Shown: in pieces, positions 19,606-28,080 of the stretch
Layout: each line of letters opens with the position of its first letter
How positions within the stretch are numbered: the first letter of the stretch is position 1
Source: Variovorax sp. OAS795
GTDB lineage: Bacteria > Pseudomonadota > Gammaproteobacteria > Burkholderiales > Burkholderiaceae_C
DNA: 64,000 bases
Direction: 5' to 3'
Assembly (NCBI RefSeq): GCF_040546685.1
Contig: NZ_JBEPOH010000001.1
Span: forward strand, 4,154,001 to 4,218,000
The notes under the pieces: generated by a model
Databases searched by the model: none
What the model saw: only the letters and a program-made list of their open reading frames with translations
What the model was told of the DNA's origin: nothing
Position numbers and translations under genes: made by a program

Positions 19606-20300
19606 CGCCCGTGCTGCCGGCCGGCTGCGTCATTGCGCTGCTCGGTGCCGAGAGCACCGGCAAGACCGAACTCGCCCGCGCGCTCACGCAGCGCCTGCAG
19701 GAGCGCGGCATCGCCACCACGATGGTCGGCGAATACCTGCGCGAGTGGTGCGACCGCGAAGGCCGCACGCCGCGGCCCGAGGAGCAGCGCGCCATTGCCG
19801 ACGAGCAGACGCGCCGCATCGATGCCGCGGCCGGCGCGGGGGTGGTGGTGGCCGACACCACGGCCCTCATGACCGCGGTCTACAGCGAGCTGCTGTTCGG
19901 CGACACTTCGCTGCATGCCGGCGCGCTGGCGGCGCAGGCGCGCTACGCCATCACGCTTCTGACCGCGCTCGACATCCCGTGGGTGGCCGATGCATTGCGC
20001 GACGGCGACCACGCGCGCGAGCCCACCGACGCGCTGGTGCGCGCGGCACTCGCGGGTGCCAGGCTTCCGTTCGCCGTGGTGCACGGCACCGGCGGCGAGC
20101 GGCTCTGCAGCGCGTGGAACGCCATCAATTCCATTGCCGCCAGCGAAGGCCGGCCCAGGGCGCGCGGCCGTGCCGATGCAAAACCTGCCCCGTGGTCATG
20201 GCCTTGCGAGAAGTGCTCCGATCCGGAATGCGAACATCGGCTTTTCAGCGACCTGATCGGACGCCGCGACAACCCGCCCATGCCCAGTTCGGAGACCTGA
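19602..20300 (+). CDS. NadR-type ribosylnicotinamide kinase-like P-loop protein with Cys-rich tail
   Basis: A 232-residue protein related to the kinase domain of NadR. The Walker A motif is GAESTGKT (15-22), followed by VGEYLREWCDREGRTP and VVADTTALMTAVYSE, both typical of NadR kinase domains. It lacks the DNA-binding and NMN adenylyltransferase domains of enteric NadR. The C-terminus carries CEKCSDPECEH (Cys202, Cys205, Cys210, His212), a C-x2-C-x4-C-x-H pattern that could bind zinc. It overlaps pnuC by four bases and shares one base with the next gene. Kinase function is inferred from family and context. Confidence 0.82.
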   Translation: MTPVLPAGCVIALLGAESTGKTELARALTQRLQERGIATTMVGEYLREWCDREGRTPRPEEQRAIADEQTRRIDAAAGAGVVVADTTALMTAVYSELLFGDTSLHAGALAAQARYAITLLTALDIPWVADALRDGDHAREPTDALVRAALAGARLPFAVVHGTGGERLCSAWNAINSIAASEGRPRARGRADAKPAPWSWPCEKCSDPECEHRLFSDLIGRRDNPPMPSSET

Positions 20301-21277
20301 TGTTCCCGCTTCGCTTCTCTCATTCCGCTGGCCGCGTCAGCCTCTTGCTTGCTGCGCTGCTCGCGGCCGGTGCCACCGCGGCCGCCCCGGTTGCGGCCAC
20401 GGTGGAAAACGCCACCACGCCCACGGCCTGCGCCGAGGAGGACAACGTCTCGCTGGTGCTGCGCGGAGAAGGCATCCGGCGCATGCGCATCGAGGCGCTG
20501 CAGCCGCCCTACCTGGACAGCATCGGCAACGACACCACCGCACCCGACTTCTCGGGCTGCAACTTCGACGGCGGCGCCCACCCCACCGATCCCGCGCACA
20601 AGTTCAAGCCGCGCCGCGTGGTGCTGCTGGACGACCCGCAACTGCGCATCGTCGGCATGACCTTGCCGACCTTCTGGCGGCCGCAGCAGGTGCCGGTGCG
20701 CGTGGGTGCGCGCACGGACCGGGGCTTTCACATGCTGCAGATCTTCCGCAAGGAAGATGGCAAGGCGCTCGAAGCCCTGGTGCTCTATCCGGCCGACGGC
20801 TACTGGCGCATCAAGCCGCTGCCCGAAGAACGCTTCGGCGACGGGGTGTACGGCTCCTCGTTCCTGCTCGGGCCCGTCGAGCAGGGGGCCCGGCCGGTGG
20901 TCGACATCGCGTCGATCCGCATCGTGCCGCATCCGCTCGCCATCCACCTGCGCTTCGTCGGCGGCGGCAGCGCCGTGGCCAGGGTGTCGGAGATCAGCCG
21001 CACGCGCACCGCGCTCGACGTGCGGCTCTCGACGCCGACGGCCGGCGCGCGGCCCTTTGCGGTGCTGCGCTCGATGTACGTGACGCCCGACAACGCCGAC
21101 GTGAGCGAGGTGCGGTGGCAGGCGTCGCCCGATGCCGCGGAGCAGGTACTGTCCCTGCCCGACGTGAAATCGCTCGACGCCACGCACGTGCGCTTCGGCC
21201 GCAACCTGCCCTCGCGCCACAACACCAGCGCGCCCGACATCGTGTTCGGCGACTTCGACGACCGGTTGGCGCGCTGA
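20300..21277 (+). CDS. Secreted protein of unknown function
   Basis: A 325-residue protein with signal peptide SAGRVSLLLAALLAAGATAAA. The mature part is mainly beta (RRVVLLDDPQLRIVGMTLPTFWRPQQVPVRVG, YWRIKPLPEERFGDGVYGSSFLLGP, HLRFVGGGSAVARVSEISRTRTALDVRL). Two or three Cys (TACAEEDN, GCNFDGG) could form a disulphide. I do not recognise a family. Its start overlaps the kinase stop by one base, so it belongs to the pnuC transcript, though its sequence gives no link to NAD metabolism. It converges with hslO with 12 bases between. Confidence 0.75.
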   Translation: MFPLRFSHSAGRVSLLLAALLAAGATAAAPVAATVENATTPTACAEEDNVSLVLRGEGIRRMRIEALQPPYLDSIGNDTTAPDFSGCNFDGGAHPTDPAHKFKPRRVVLLDDPQLRIVGMTLPTFWRPQQVPVRVGARTDRGFHMLQIFRKEDGKALEALVLYPADGYWRIKPLPEERFGDGVYGSSFLLGPVEQGARPVVDIASIRIVPHPLAIHLRFVGGGSAVARVSEISRTRTALDVRLSTPTAGARPFAVLRSMYVTPDNADVSEVRWQASPDAAEQVLSLPDVKSLDATHVRFGRNLPSRHNTSAPDIVFGDFDDRLAR

Positions 21278-21289
21278 CCGGGCCGCGAT

Positions 21290-22297
21290 CTACTGGACGA
21301 TGGTGCTGCCCGGCACCTGGTCGCCGGGCGGTGTGAAGATCTGCGCCGCATCGACGGCATCGAACCGGTACTGCTTGCCGCAGAAGTCGCAGCCCACCTC
21401 GATGTCGCCGCGCTCGGCAAGGATTTCCTCGGCCTCTTCCACGCCCAGCCCGCGGATCATCTGCGCCACGCGGTCGCGGCCGCAGGTGCAGGCGAAATGC
21501 GGGCCCAGCAAGCCGGCCTGCGGCTCGAAGCGCAGCAGCTTCTCCTCCCAGAACAGGCGCCGGAGAATGGTCTCCACGTCGAGCGTGAGCAGCTCGTCGC
21601 GCGTCAGGCTCGAGGCCAGGATCGAGATGCGGTTGTAGTCCTCGTTCAGGCCGATCTGGTCCTCGTTGGCCTGGTCGTGGTCCTTGACGGAAGTGCCGGA
21701 CCGGCCTTCCAGGTTGCCCTCGCCCTTGACCGGCAGGCGCTGGATCAGGAGGCCTGCAGCCACCTTGTCGTCGGCCGCGAGCACCAGCGTGGTGTCGAGC
21801 TGCTCGCTCTGCAGCATGTAGTGCTGCAGCACGTCGCTGAGCTTGCCGAGCTTCTCGCCGTCGTCGTCGAAGAGCGGCACCACACCTTGGTAAGGCGTCG
21901 TGCCCGGGAGCTTGTCCTTGGGGTCGAGCGTGATCGCGCAGCGGCCCTTGTTGTTCTCGTTGACCATCTCGGGCAGGCGCGCATCGGCCGGCAGGTCGCC
22001 GATCACCTTCGCGGTGGCGCGCAGGCTCAGGTCGGGCTTGGCCTCGGCCACGGCCACCTTCACCGGACCGTCGCCGAAGATCTGCAGGATCAACGCGCCG
22101 TTGAACTTGATGTTGGCCTGCATCAGCGTGGCCGCGGCGGTCATCTCGCCGAGCAGTTCGGCCACGGGCGGCGCATAAGCCCCGGTGCCGGTATTGGAGG
22201 CGCGCCGCGCAAGGATCTCCTGCCACGCATCTGTCAGGCGCACGATCACGCCGCGCACCGGCAGGCCATCGAACAGGAATTTGTGCAGCTCGCTCAA
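21290..22297 (-). CDS. hslO: Redox-regulated chaperone Hsp33
   Basis: Oxidation-activated holdase chaperone. From the TTG at 22297 it is 335 residues, somewhat longer than E. coli Hsp33 (292) because of an insert around GEGNLEGRSGTSVKDHDQANEDQIG. The zinc-binding switch is CTC...CDFC (Cys270, Cys272, Cys303, Cys306), the canonical C-x-C / C-x2-C arrangement. TTG was chosen because homology begins at SELHKFLFDGLPVRG and a purine-rich AAAGAAG precedes it. It is 34 bases downstream of the carbonic anhydrase gene on the same strand. Confidence 0.92.
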   Translation of the reverse strand: MSELHKFLFDGLPVRGVIVRLTDAWQEILARRASNTGTGAYAPPVAELLGEMTAAATLMQANIKFNGALILQIFGDGPVKVAVAEAKPDLSLRATAKVIGDLPADARLPEMVNENNKGRCAITLDPKDKLPGTTPYQGVVPLFDDDGEKLGKLSDVLQHYMLQSEQLDTTLVLAADDKVAAGLLIQRLPVKGEGNLEGRSGTSVKDHDQANEDQIGLNEDYNRISILASSLTRDELLTLDVETILRRLFWEEKLLRFEPQAGLLGPHFACTCGRDRVAQMIRGLGVEEAEEILAERGDIEVGCDFCGKQYRFDAVDAAQIFTPPGDQVPGSTIVQ

Positions 22298-22331
22298 AAC
22301 GGATTCTTCTTTCTGTTGGGCCTGTGCGCAG

Positions 22332-22856
22332 TCAGGCGATTTTCTTGAGGCCCTTCGCATAGCGAATGGCGTTCTGGACGTAGTGCTCCGAGCCGTGGCG
22401 CAGGCGGGCGGCGTCTTCGTCGCTGATCGTGCGCATCACCTTGGCGGGCGAGCCGAAGATCAGCGAGTTGTCAGGAAACTCCTTGCCTTCGGTCACGACG
22501 CTGCCGGCACCGACAATCGAATTGCGGCCGATCTTCGCGTTATTCAAGACCACGGCCTGGATGCCGATCAGCGAGTTGTCCCCGATGGTGCAGCCATGCA
22601 GCATGACCTGGTGGCCGATGGTCACGTTCTCGCCGATGGTGAGCGGACTGCCGGGGTCGGAATGCAGCATCGACATGTCCTGCACGTTGCTGTTGCGCCC
22701 GATGGCCATGACCTCGTTGTCGCCGCGCAGCACCGCACCGAACCAGATGCTCGCGTTCTCGCCCAGTTGCACGTTGCCGATCACCTCCGCGCTGTCGGCG
22801 ACCCAGGCGCCGGTGCCGAGTTGCGGCGCAACGCCGTCGAGTTCATAGAGGGCCAT
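22332..22856 (-). CDS. Gamma-class carbonic anhydrase family protein (YrdA-like)
   Basis: A 174-residue left-handed beta-helix protein built of hexapeptide repeats ([49 protein letters not shown]). Metal ligands are the His in SMLHSD, IGHQV and MLHGC, all present. Similar proteins bind zinc or iron, but many lack measurable carbonic anhydrase activity, so the reaction is uncertain. Start ATG at 22856 is followed 39 bases upstream by the divergent DUF455 gene. Likely co-transcribed with hslO. Confidence 0.9.
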   Translation of the reverse strand: MALYELDGVAPQLGTGAWVADSAEVIGNVQLGENASIWFGAVLRGDNEVMAIGRNSNVQDMSMLHSDPGSPLTIGENVTIGHQVMLHGCTIGDNSLIGIQAVVLNNAKIGRNSIVGAGSVVTEGKEFPDNSLIFGSPAKVMRTISDEDAARLRHGSEHYVQNAIRYAKGLKKIA

Positions 22857-22895
22857 CGTGGAGTCTCCGGGAGGCAAAAAACTAGAATTGTAGGG

Positions 22896-23711
22896 ATGCA
22901 CCCCCGATTGAGCGCGCTGGCCGCGCTGCGACTGACCGATCCTGAACTCAAGGTGGCTGCAACGCACGCTGCTGCTGCCACCGCCGCTACCGATTCAATA
23001 GCAACCACACAGATACGCACGGCGGGCGACGCGCTGGGCGTGCCGGGTCGGCCCGAGCGGCCGCTGCGCGTGGCGGCCACCGCGGTGCAGAAGCGCTCGC
23101 CTTTCACGCCCGAAGGCCGCGCCGCCTTGATCCATTCGATCTGCCACATCGAGTTCAACGCCATCAACCTCGCGCTCGACGCGGCCTGGCGCTACGACGG
23201 CATGCCCGAGGCCTACTACCGCGACTGGTTGCGCGTGGCCGACGAAGAGGCCCGGCACTTCACGCTGCTGCATGCGCACCTGCAAGGCATGGGCTGGCGC
23301 TACGGCGACTTCCCCGGCCACGATGGCCTTTGGAGCATGTGCGAGAAGACGAAGGACGACGTGCTCGCGCGCATGGCGCTGGTGCCCCGAACGCTCGAAG
23401 CGCGCGGCCTGGACGCCACGCCGCTGATCCAGGCCAAGCTGAAGCGCGTCGACACACCCGATGCGCTGCGCGCGGTCGAGATCCTGGACATCATCCTCTG
23501 CGACGAGGTGGGCCACGTGGCCATCGGCAACCACTGGTACCGCTGGCTTTGCGAGCGCGAGGGCCGCGATCCCGAAGCCACCTACCCCGAACTCGTGGCG
23601 CGCTACGAGGCGCCGCGCCTGAAGCCGCCGTTCAACTTCGAAGCGCGCAGCCGCGCGGGATTCAGCGACGAGGAATTGCGCGTGCTCTCGGACGGCAAGA
23701 CCGGGCTTTAA
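22896..23711 (+). CDS. DUF455 ferritin-like family protein
   Basis: A 271-residue protein of the DUF455 family, predicted to be a four-helix ferritin-like diiron or related fold. Conserved segments are [48 protein letters not shown] and [21 protein letters not shown], which supply Glu and His residues spaced like a diiron site (E...EARH...E...EVGH). Function is not known. A TAGAAT -10-like hexamer ends 7 bases before the ATG, with no good Shine-Dalgarno sequence. Confidence 0.88.
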   Translation: MHPRLSALAALRLTDPELKVAATHAAAATAATDSIATTQIRTAGDALGVPGRPERPLRVAATAVQKRSPFTPEGRAALIHSICHIEFNAINLALDAAWRYDGMPEAYYRDWLRVADEEARHFTLLHAHLQGMGWRYGDFPGHDGLWSMCEKTKDDVLARMALVPRTLEARGLDATPLIQAKLKRVDTPDALRAVEILDIILCDEVGHVAIGNHWYRWLCEREGRDPEATYPELVARYEAPRLKPPFNFEARSRAGFSDEELRVLSDGKTGL

Positions 23712-23716
23712 CAGGC

Positions 23717-24193
23717 CTACGCAGCCCGGGCGTGCACCAGCAGCCTGGGCGAGAAATACTGCAGCACCTCGCCGCGCTGGTTGAGCGTGCGGCATTGCAT
23801 CGTCACCATCGAGCGGCCGGGCTTGGAGCGCGAAGCCGTGATGTCCATCACCTCGCTCACCACGTGCAGCACATCGCCGGGACGCGTGGGCTTGGGCCAT
23901 TGCAGTTCGCCGCCCGAGCCGATCACGCCCTCGGCCAGCGGGATGCCGCTCTCCACCAGCAGCTTCATGGTGACCGCCGCGGTGTGCCAGCCGCTCGCCG
24001 CGAGGCCGCCGAAGAAGGTGTGCTTCGCGGCTTCCTCGTCGGTGTGAAAAGGCTGAGGATCGAACTGGCGCGCAAAGGCCTTGATCTGCGCCGCGTCCAT
24101 CGCGTGCTCGCCGCTCTGGAAACGATCGCCCACCGAGAGGTCTTCGAGGTAGAGCTTGCGTTTCATGCCGGTGTCGTCAGGCGGTGCTGCCAT
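23717..24193 (-). CDS. MaoC-like hydratase
   Basis: A 158-residue hot-dog-fold protein. FARQFDPQPFHTDEEAAKHTFFGGLAASGWHT contains the hydratase-2 motif (D-x2-P-x-H) with catalytic Asp and His. This is the (R)-specific enoyl-CoA hydratase/MaoC fold used in fatty-acid or polyhydroxyalkanoate pathways. It starts at the ATG at 24193 with AAGGA 6 bases upstream; an inner ATG at 24166 is possible. It lies 37 bases downstream of the thiolase gene, so the two probably share the TetR-controlled promoter. Confidence 0.88.
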   Translation of the reverse strand: MAAPPDDTGMKRKLYLEDLSVGDRFQSGEHAMDAAQIKAFARQFDPQPFHTDEEAAKHTFFGGLAASGWHTAAVTMKLLVESGIPLAEGVIGSGGELQWPKPTRPGDVLHVVSEVMDITASRSKPGRSMVTMQCRTLNQRGEVLQYFSPRLLVHARAA

Positions 24194-24230
24194 GAGAGTT
24201 CCTTGTGGTGAGCTGTGCATTCTCGAACTT

Positions 24231-25364
24231 TCAGACCCGTTCGAGAATGGTGGCGATGCCCTGCCCGCCGCCGATGCATTGGGTGGCCAACGCGTAGCGG
24301 CCGTTCTCGCGCGCCAGCAACGAAGCCGCCTTGCCGGTGATGCGCGCACCGGTCGCGCCCAGCGGATGCCCGATGGCCAGGCCGCCGCCGTCGAGGTTGA
24401 CCTTCGCGGGGTCGAGCCCCAGATCGCGGATGCAGGCCAGTGCCTGCGACGAGAACGCCTCGTTGAGTTCGATCACGTCGAGATCGGCGGCCGTGAGGCC
24501 GGCACGCGCCAGCGCCTTGCGCGTCGCGGGGATCGGGCCGATGCCCATGATCGCCGGATCGACGCCCACGGTGGCAAAGGACTTGATGCGCGCGAGCGCC
24601 TGCAGGCCGTGCTTCGCGGCAAAGCTGTCGCTGGTCACGAGAACGACGGCCGCGCCGTCGGTGAGCGGCGATGAAGTGCCGGCGGTCACGAGTCCGTCGG
24701 GACGGAACGCCGGCTTGAGGCCCGCGAGCGCCTCGGCCGAGGTGGCCGGGCGGATGCAGCCGTCCGCATCGACCCGGTCGCCCGAGGCCAGGCGCACCGG
24801 CACGATCTCGCCGGCCAGGCGCCCTTCCGCGCGCGCGGCGGCGGCCTTGCGGTGCGACTCGACCGCGAAAGCCTCCTGGTCGGCGCGGCTCACGTTCCAG
24901 CGCTGCGCGACGTTCTCGGCCGTCTCGCCCATGGAGATATAGGCATCGGTGCTTTCCGCCAGCTCGGGGTTCGGGGAGAAATTGAAGCCACCCTGCGGCA
25001 CCATCGTCATCGACTCCACGCCGATGCACAGGAAGGCCTCGCCCATGCCGGCCTCGATCTGCGCCGCGGCAATGTGCACGGCCTGCATCGACGAGCCGCA
25101 GAAGCGGTTCACCGTCATGCCGCCCACCTCGTGCGGCAGCCCTGCAAGCAAGCCGACGATGCGCGCGAGGTTGTTGCCCTGCGAGGCTTCCGGATAGGCG
25201 CAACCCAGGATGATGTCTTCGAGCAGTGCGGGGTCCAGGTCGGTGCGCTCGAGCAGGCCGCGAACCACGCCCGCGGCCAGCGTGTCGGGGCGCACCTCGG
25301 CGAGCGCCCCCTTCTTCGCGAAGTGGAAGGGCGAGCGGGCATAGGCGGAAATGACGGCTTTCAT
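24231..25364 (-). CDS. Acetyl-CoA C-acyltransferase (thiolase)
   Basis: A 377-residue thiolase that cleaves or forms 3-ketoacyl-CoA. The nucleophile lies in NRFCGSSMQAVHIAAAQI, the His in NEAFSSQALA and GGGLAIGHPLGATGAR, and the second Cys in CIGGGQG. All catalytic residues are present. The ATG at 25364 follows CAGGAG. Immediately upstream (25388-25407) is a dyad that is also found at the tetR start. Degradative versus biosynthetic direction cannot be decided; similarity to FadA-type enzymes and the MaoC partner favours beta-oxidation or acyl-CoA recycling. Confidence 0.92.
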   Translation of the reverse strand: MKAVISAYARSPFHFAKKGALAEVRPDTLAAGVVRGLLERTDLDPALLEDIILGCAYPEASQGNNLARIVGLLAGLPHEVGGMTVNRFCGSSMQAVHIAAAQIEAGMGEAFLCIGVESMTMVPQGGFNFSPNPELAESTDAYISMGETAENVAQRWNVSRADQEAFAVESHRKAAAARAEGRLAGEIVPVRLASGDRVDADGCIRPATSAEALAGLKPAFRPDGLVTAGTSSPLTDGAAVVLVTSDSFAAKHGLQALARIKSFATVGVDPAIMGIGPIPATRKALARAGLTAADLDVIELNEAFSSQALACIRDLGLDPAKVNLDGGGLAIGHPLGATGARITGKAASLLARENGRYALATQCIGGGQGIATILERV

Positions 25365-25387
25365 GGAATGCTCCTGCAATATAAAAA

Positions 25388-25407
25388 CCTACCATCCAAT
25401 CGGTAGG
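25388..25407. promoter_or_regulatory. TetR operator in the thiolase promoter
   Basis: Perfect inverted repeat CCTACC-N8-GGTAGG, just downstream of a TTGACT -35-like hexamer (25420-25415, minus strand) and 23 bases before the thiolase ATG. Bound repressor would cover the core promoter. The same arms and spacing recur at 26052-26071. Confidence 0.8.
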
Positions 25408-25418
25408 CAAGGCGAGTC

Positions 25419-25443
25419 AAAAAATAGGCACGTCCGGCGTGCC
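25419..25443 (-). terminator. Rho-independent terminator of tetR
   Basis: On the minus strand, stem GGCACG / CGTGCC (25443-25438 with 25432-25427), loop of five, then TATTTTTT. It lies 22 bases after the tetR stop. The U-tract runs straight into the TTGACT -35-like box of the thiolase gene. Confidence 0.8.
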
Positions 25444-25464
25444 TGCGATACCGCCCGGCCATCA

Positions 25465-26052
25465 TCAGCCGGGCAGCGAACTCCTGAGCTGTGCAATGGC
25501 CTCGTCGAAGTCCTCGGCCCGGCCTGTCATGCGCGCCGCGAGCAACGCCCCCTGGCAGGCCGCGAACACAAAGCCCGCCAGCGACGCGACCGATGCACCC
25601 TTCTTGCGCGCCGGCATCAGCGCACCCAGCACGCCGGTGAGCCAGAGCACCTGCGTGTGGCGCAGCTCCTGCACGGCCTGGCGCAATTCATCGTTGATGC
25701 AATCCCATCCCGGCGCCAGCGCCCCCGCGGGACACATGCCCGAGCCCGCCTTCAGCGTGTTGCGGTACATGCGGAAATACGCTTCGAGCGCGGCCTCGGG
25801 TGTACGCACCTTGGCGGCGTCCCATGCCTTGAATGACTCCGTGGCCTGGCGGATCACCTCGATGCCGAGCGCTTCCTTGGTCGGGAAGTGGTGGTACAGG
25901 CTCGCCTTGCGGACACCGACCGCATCGGCCACGTCCTGGAAGCTGAAGCCCAGGTACGAGCGGGTTTCGATCAGCTGGCGCGCCACCGCGAGGATCTGCT
26001 CGCGGGTGCTGCCGGCGGCAAGGGCGGAGGGTGTGGCGGCGGCGCTGTTCAT
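25465..26052 (-). CDS. TetR-family transcriptional regulator
   Basis: A 195-residue repressor. The N-terminal helix-turn-helix is TREQILAVARQLIETRSYLGFSFQDVADAVGVRKASLYHHFPTKEAL (about 16-62), the most conserved TetR segment. The C-terminal ligand domain contains GMCPAGALAPGWDCINDELR, a cysteine-bearing segment seen in the AefR/YxaF-like subgroup. No Shine-Dalgarno sequence precedes the ATG; a TATAGT -10 ends 6 bases upstream, so the mRNA is probably leaderless. Matching dyads at its own promoter and at the thiolase promoter indicate autoregulation and control of the thiolase-MaoC pair. Inducer unknown, plausibly an acyl-CoA. Confidence 0.92.
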   Translation of the reverse strand: MNSAAATPSALAAGSTREQILAVARQLIETRSYLGFSFQDVADAVGVRKASLYHHFPTKEALGIEVIRQATESFKAWDAAKVRTPEAALEAYFRMYRNTLKAGSGMCPAGALAPGWDCINDELRQAVQELRHTQVLWLTGVLGALMPARKKGASVASLAGFVFAACQGALLAARMTGRAEDFDEAIAQLRSSLPG

Positions 26053-26087
26053 CTACCTACTATAAGGTAGGGTGACGTCCACCGCAA
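26052..26087 (-). promoter_or_regulatory. tetR promoter with embedded operator
   Basis: Minus strand: -35 TTGCGG (26087-26082), 17-base spacer, -10 TATAGT (26064-26059), then 6 bases to the ATG. The dyad [T]CTACC-N8-GGTAGG (26052-26071) covers the -10 and reaches the start codon. It matches the operator at 25388-25407 in both arms and spacing. Confidence 0.8.
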
Positions 26088-26095
26088 GCACAGGG

Positions 26096-27079
26096 TCAAT
26101 CGGCCTTGATGTTCGCCACCTTCACGATGCGCCCATTGCTCTCGAACTCCGAGGCGATCTCCTTGGCAAAGGCCGCGGGCGTTCCGCCGGTCGGCACGTT
26201 GTCGGTGGCCGTGAGCTTGGCGCGCAGCTCGGGGCTGGCCAGCGCCTTGTTGATCTCGGCGTTGTATCTGGCGATGAGCGCGGGCGGCGTGGCCGCGGGC
26301 GCGAAGACGCCGAACAGCGAATTGATGTTCGCCGCGTTGTAGCCCAGCTCGGCCAGGGTGGGCACCTGCGGCAGGCTTTCGAGCCGCGCGGGCGCGCCCA
26401 CTGCCAGCGGGCGCAGCTTGCCCGACTGGATGTGCGACGTGAGCGTGGGGCTCGCATTGCTGGAGAGAATTTCGAACTGCCCGCCCAGCGCATCGTTGAG
26501 CTGCTGGCCGCCGCCCTTGTACGGCACATGCGTGATGTCCACGCCTGCCGCCGAGCGCAGTTGTTCGAGCACGATATGCCCGAGCGATGCCGGGCCGGAC
26601 GTCGCCCAGCGCACCGCGCCGGGCTGCGCCTTGGCATCGGCGATGAGCGCGCGAAAATCCTTGGCCTTGCTGGCCGGCGTGGCAATGAGCAGCACCGGCG
26701 AATACATCACGCTCGCGACTGGCGCGATGTCTTTCTGCGGATCGAAGGGCAGCTTGCCCAGGTGCGGGCTCAGCACCAGCGGACTGATGGCCGAGAAGCC
26801 CAGCGTCGCGCCATCGGGCGCGGCCTTGGCCACGGCATCCATGCCGATGGCGCCGCTCGCGCCGGCGCGGTTGTCGACGACCACGGTGGTGCCCAGCTGC
26901 GCCGCAAGCCTTTCGCCGAGCGCGCGCGCGACCACGTCGCTCACGCCGCCGGCGGGGTACGCCACGATGAGGCGGATGGTCTTGGGAACGGCCTGCGCCT
27001 GCGCGCCGGCCAAAGCACAGAGCGCGGCCACGGCGAGCAGCCACGAAGGCTTGATGGACGAAAAATGCATGTCGGTCAT
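26096..27079 (-). CDS. Bug/TctC-family periplasmic solute receptor
   Basis: A 327-residue tripartite-tricarboxylate-type extracytoplasmic receptor with a signal peptide (LLAVAALCALAGAQAQA). Family segments are IRLIVAYPAGGVSDVVARALGERL, VVDNRAGASGAIGMDAVAKAAPDG and THVPYKGGGQQLNDALGGQFE, lining a carboxylate-binding cleft. The start is the ATG at 27079; a second at 27070 is equally possible and neither has a clear ribosome site. It lies 11 bases after the stop of another Bug gene. No TctA or TctB membrane components are nearby, which is common in Burkholderiales. Confidence 0.9.
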   Translation of the reverse strand: MTDMHFSSIKPSWLLAVAALCALAGAQAQAVPKTIRLIVAYPAGGVSDVVARALGERLAAQLGTTVVVDNRAGASGAIGMDAVAKAAPDGATLGFSAISPLVLSPHLGKLPFDPQKDIAPVASVMYSPVLLIATPASKAKDFRALIADAKAQPGAVRWATSGPASLGHIVLEQLRSAAGVDITHVPYKGGGQQLNDALGGQFEILSSNASPTLTSHIQSGKLRPLAVGAPARLESLPQVPTLAELGYNAANINSLFGVFAPAATPPALIARYNAEINKALASPELRAKLTATDNVPTGGTPAAFAKEIASEFESNGRIVKVANIKAD

Positions 27080-27090
27080 GGAAAGGGAAT

Positions 27091-28059
27091 TCAGTCGAGT
27101 TGCAGCTTGCGCTCGCGGATGAGCCGGGACCATTTCTCATTGTCGGCCTTGACGAAGGCCGCGAACTCGGCCGGCCCGAGCGGATGCACCTCGGCGCCCG
27201 CGGCCGCGAACTTGGCCTTGATCTCGGGCTGCGCCAGCGCGCGCGCCAGCTCGCTCGAAAGACGCTCGACCACCTCCCTGGGCATGTTGGCCGGGCCCAC
27301 CAGGCCCTGGAAGCCGACGGACTCCATGCCGGCAAGACCCAGCTCCTTCACGGTCGGCACGTCGGGCAGCTGCGGGTCGCGCACCGGCCCGGTCACGGCC
27401 AGCGCCTTGAGCTTGCCGCCCTTCACTTGCGGCAGCAGCACGCTGCCTGCATCGATGAGGATCTGGGTCTGTCCGCCGAGCAGGTCCTGCACCGCCGGCG
27501 CGCTGCCCTTGTAGGGCACATGGGTCATGTCCAGGCCGGTCACCTGGTTCATCAGCTCGCCGTTCAGGTGCGTGGAGGTGCCATTGCCGCCCGATGCGAA
27601 ATTGACCTTGCCCGGCTGCCCCTTGGCCCAGGCCACGAAGTCCTTGAGGTTCTTTGCCGGATGGTCGGGCCGCGTCACCGCGATGTAGCTGCCCTGGCTG
27701 ATCTGGCCGATGTAGGTGAACTGCCTGATCGGGTCGTACGGCGGCTTGCTCTGCAGGTACGGCGCAATGGCGAAGGGGCCGGTGTTGGCCAGCAGCAGCG
27801 TGTAGCCGTCGGCCGGCTGGCGCGTGAGCTCGGTGGCGGCAATCATGCCGCTTGCGCCGGGCTTGTAGTCGACCACCAGCTGCTGCTTGAGCGCTTCCTG
27901 CAGCGGCAGCTGCACCGTGCGCGCCGCAAAGTCGATGCCGCCGCCGGGTGGATAGCCGACGATCAGCCGGATGGGCTTGGCGGTGGGAAAAGCTTGCGCC
28001 GCGGCAAGGCCCGCGACGGCGGCCAGCGCGAGGCCGGCGCAGAGTCTGTTGATGTTCAT
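27091..28059 (-). CDS. Bug/TctC-family periplasmic solute receptor
   Basis: A 322-residue secreted receptor with signal MNINRLCAGLALAAVAGLAAAQA. It shows RLIVGYPPGGGIDFAART, VVDYKPGASGMIAATELTRQPADGY and THVPYKGSAPAVQDLLGGQTQ. GAGGAG lies 7-12 bases before the ATG at 28059. It forms a tandem pair with the receptor at 26096-27079; the two differ clearly in sequence, so they probably bind different ligands. The ligand cannot be deduced. Confidence 0.91.
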   Translation of the reverse strand: MNINRLCAGLALAAVAGLAAAQAFPTAKPIRLIVGYPPGGGIDFAARTVQLPLQEALKQQLVVDYKPGASGMIAATELTRQPADGYTLLLANTGPFAIAPYLQSKPPYDPIRQFTYIGQISQGSYIAVTRPDHPAKNLKDFVAWAKGQPGKVNFASGGNGTSTHLNGELMNQVTGLDMTHVPYKGSAPAVQDLLGGQTQILIDAGSVLLPQVKGGKLKALAVTGPVRDPQLPDVPTVKELGLAGMESVGFQGLVGPANMPREVVERLSSELARALAQPEIKAKFAAAGAEVHPLGPAEFAAFVKADNEKWSRLIRERKLQLD

Positions 28060-28080
28060 GGGTGTGTCTCCTCGCATGGA

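Noticed and set aside
22332..22856. Acetyltransferase of the hexapeptide family
   Set aside because: Repeats fit, but the three metal-binding His and the overall length match the gamma-carbonic anhydrase/YrdA group rather than LpxA or CysE types.
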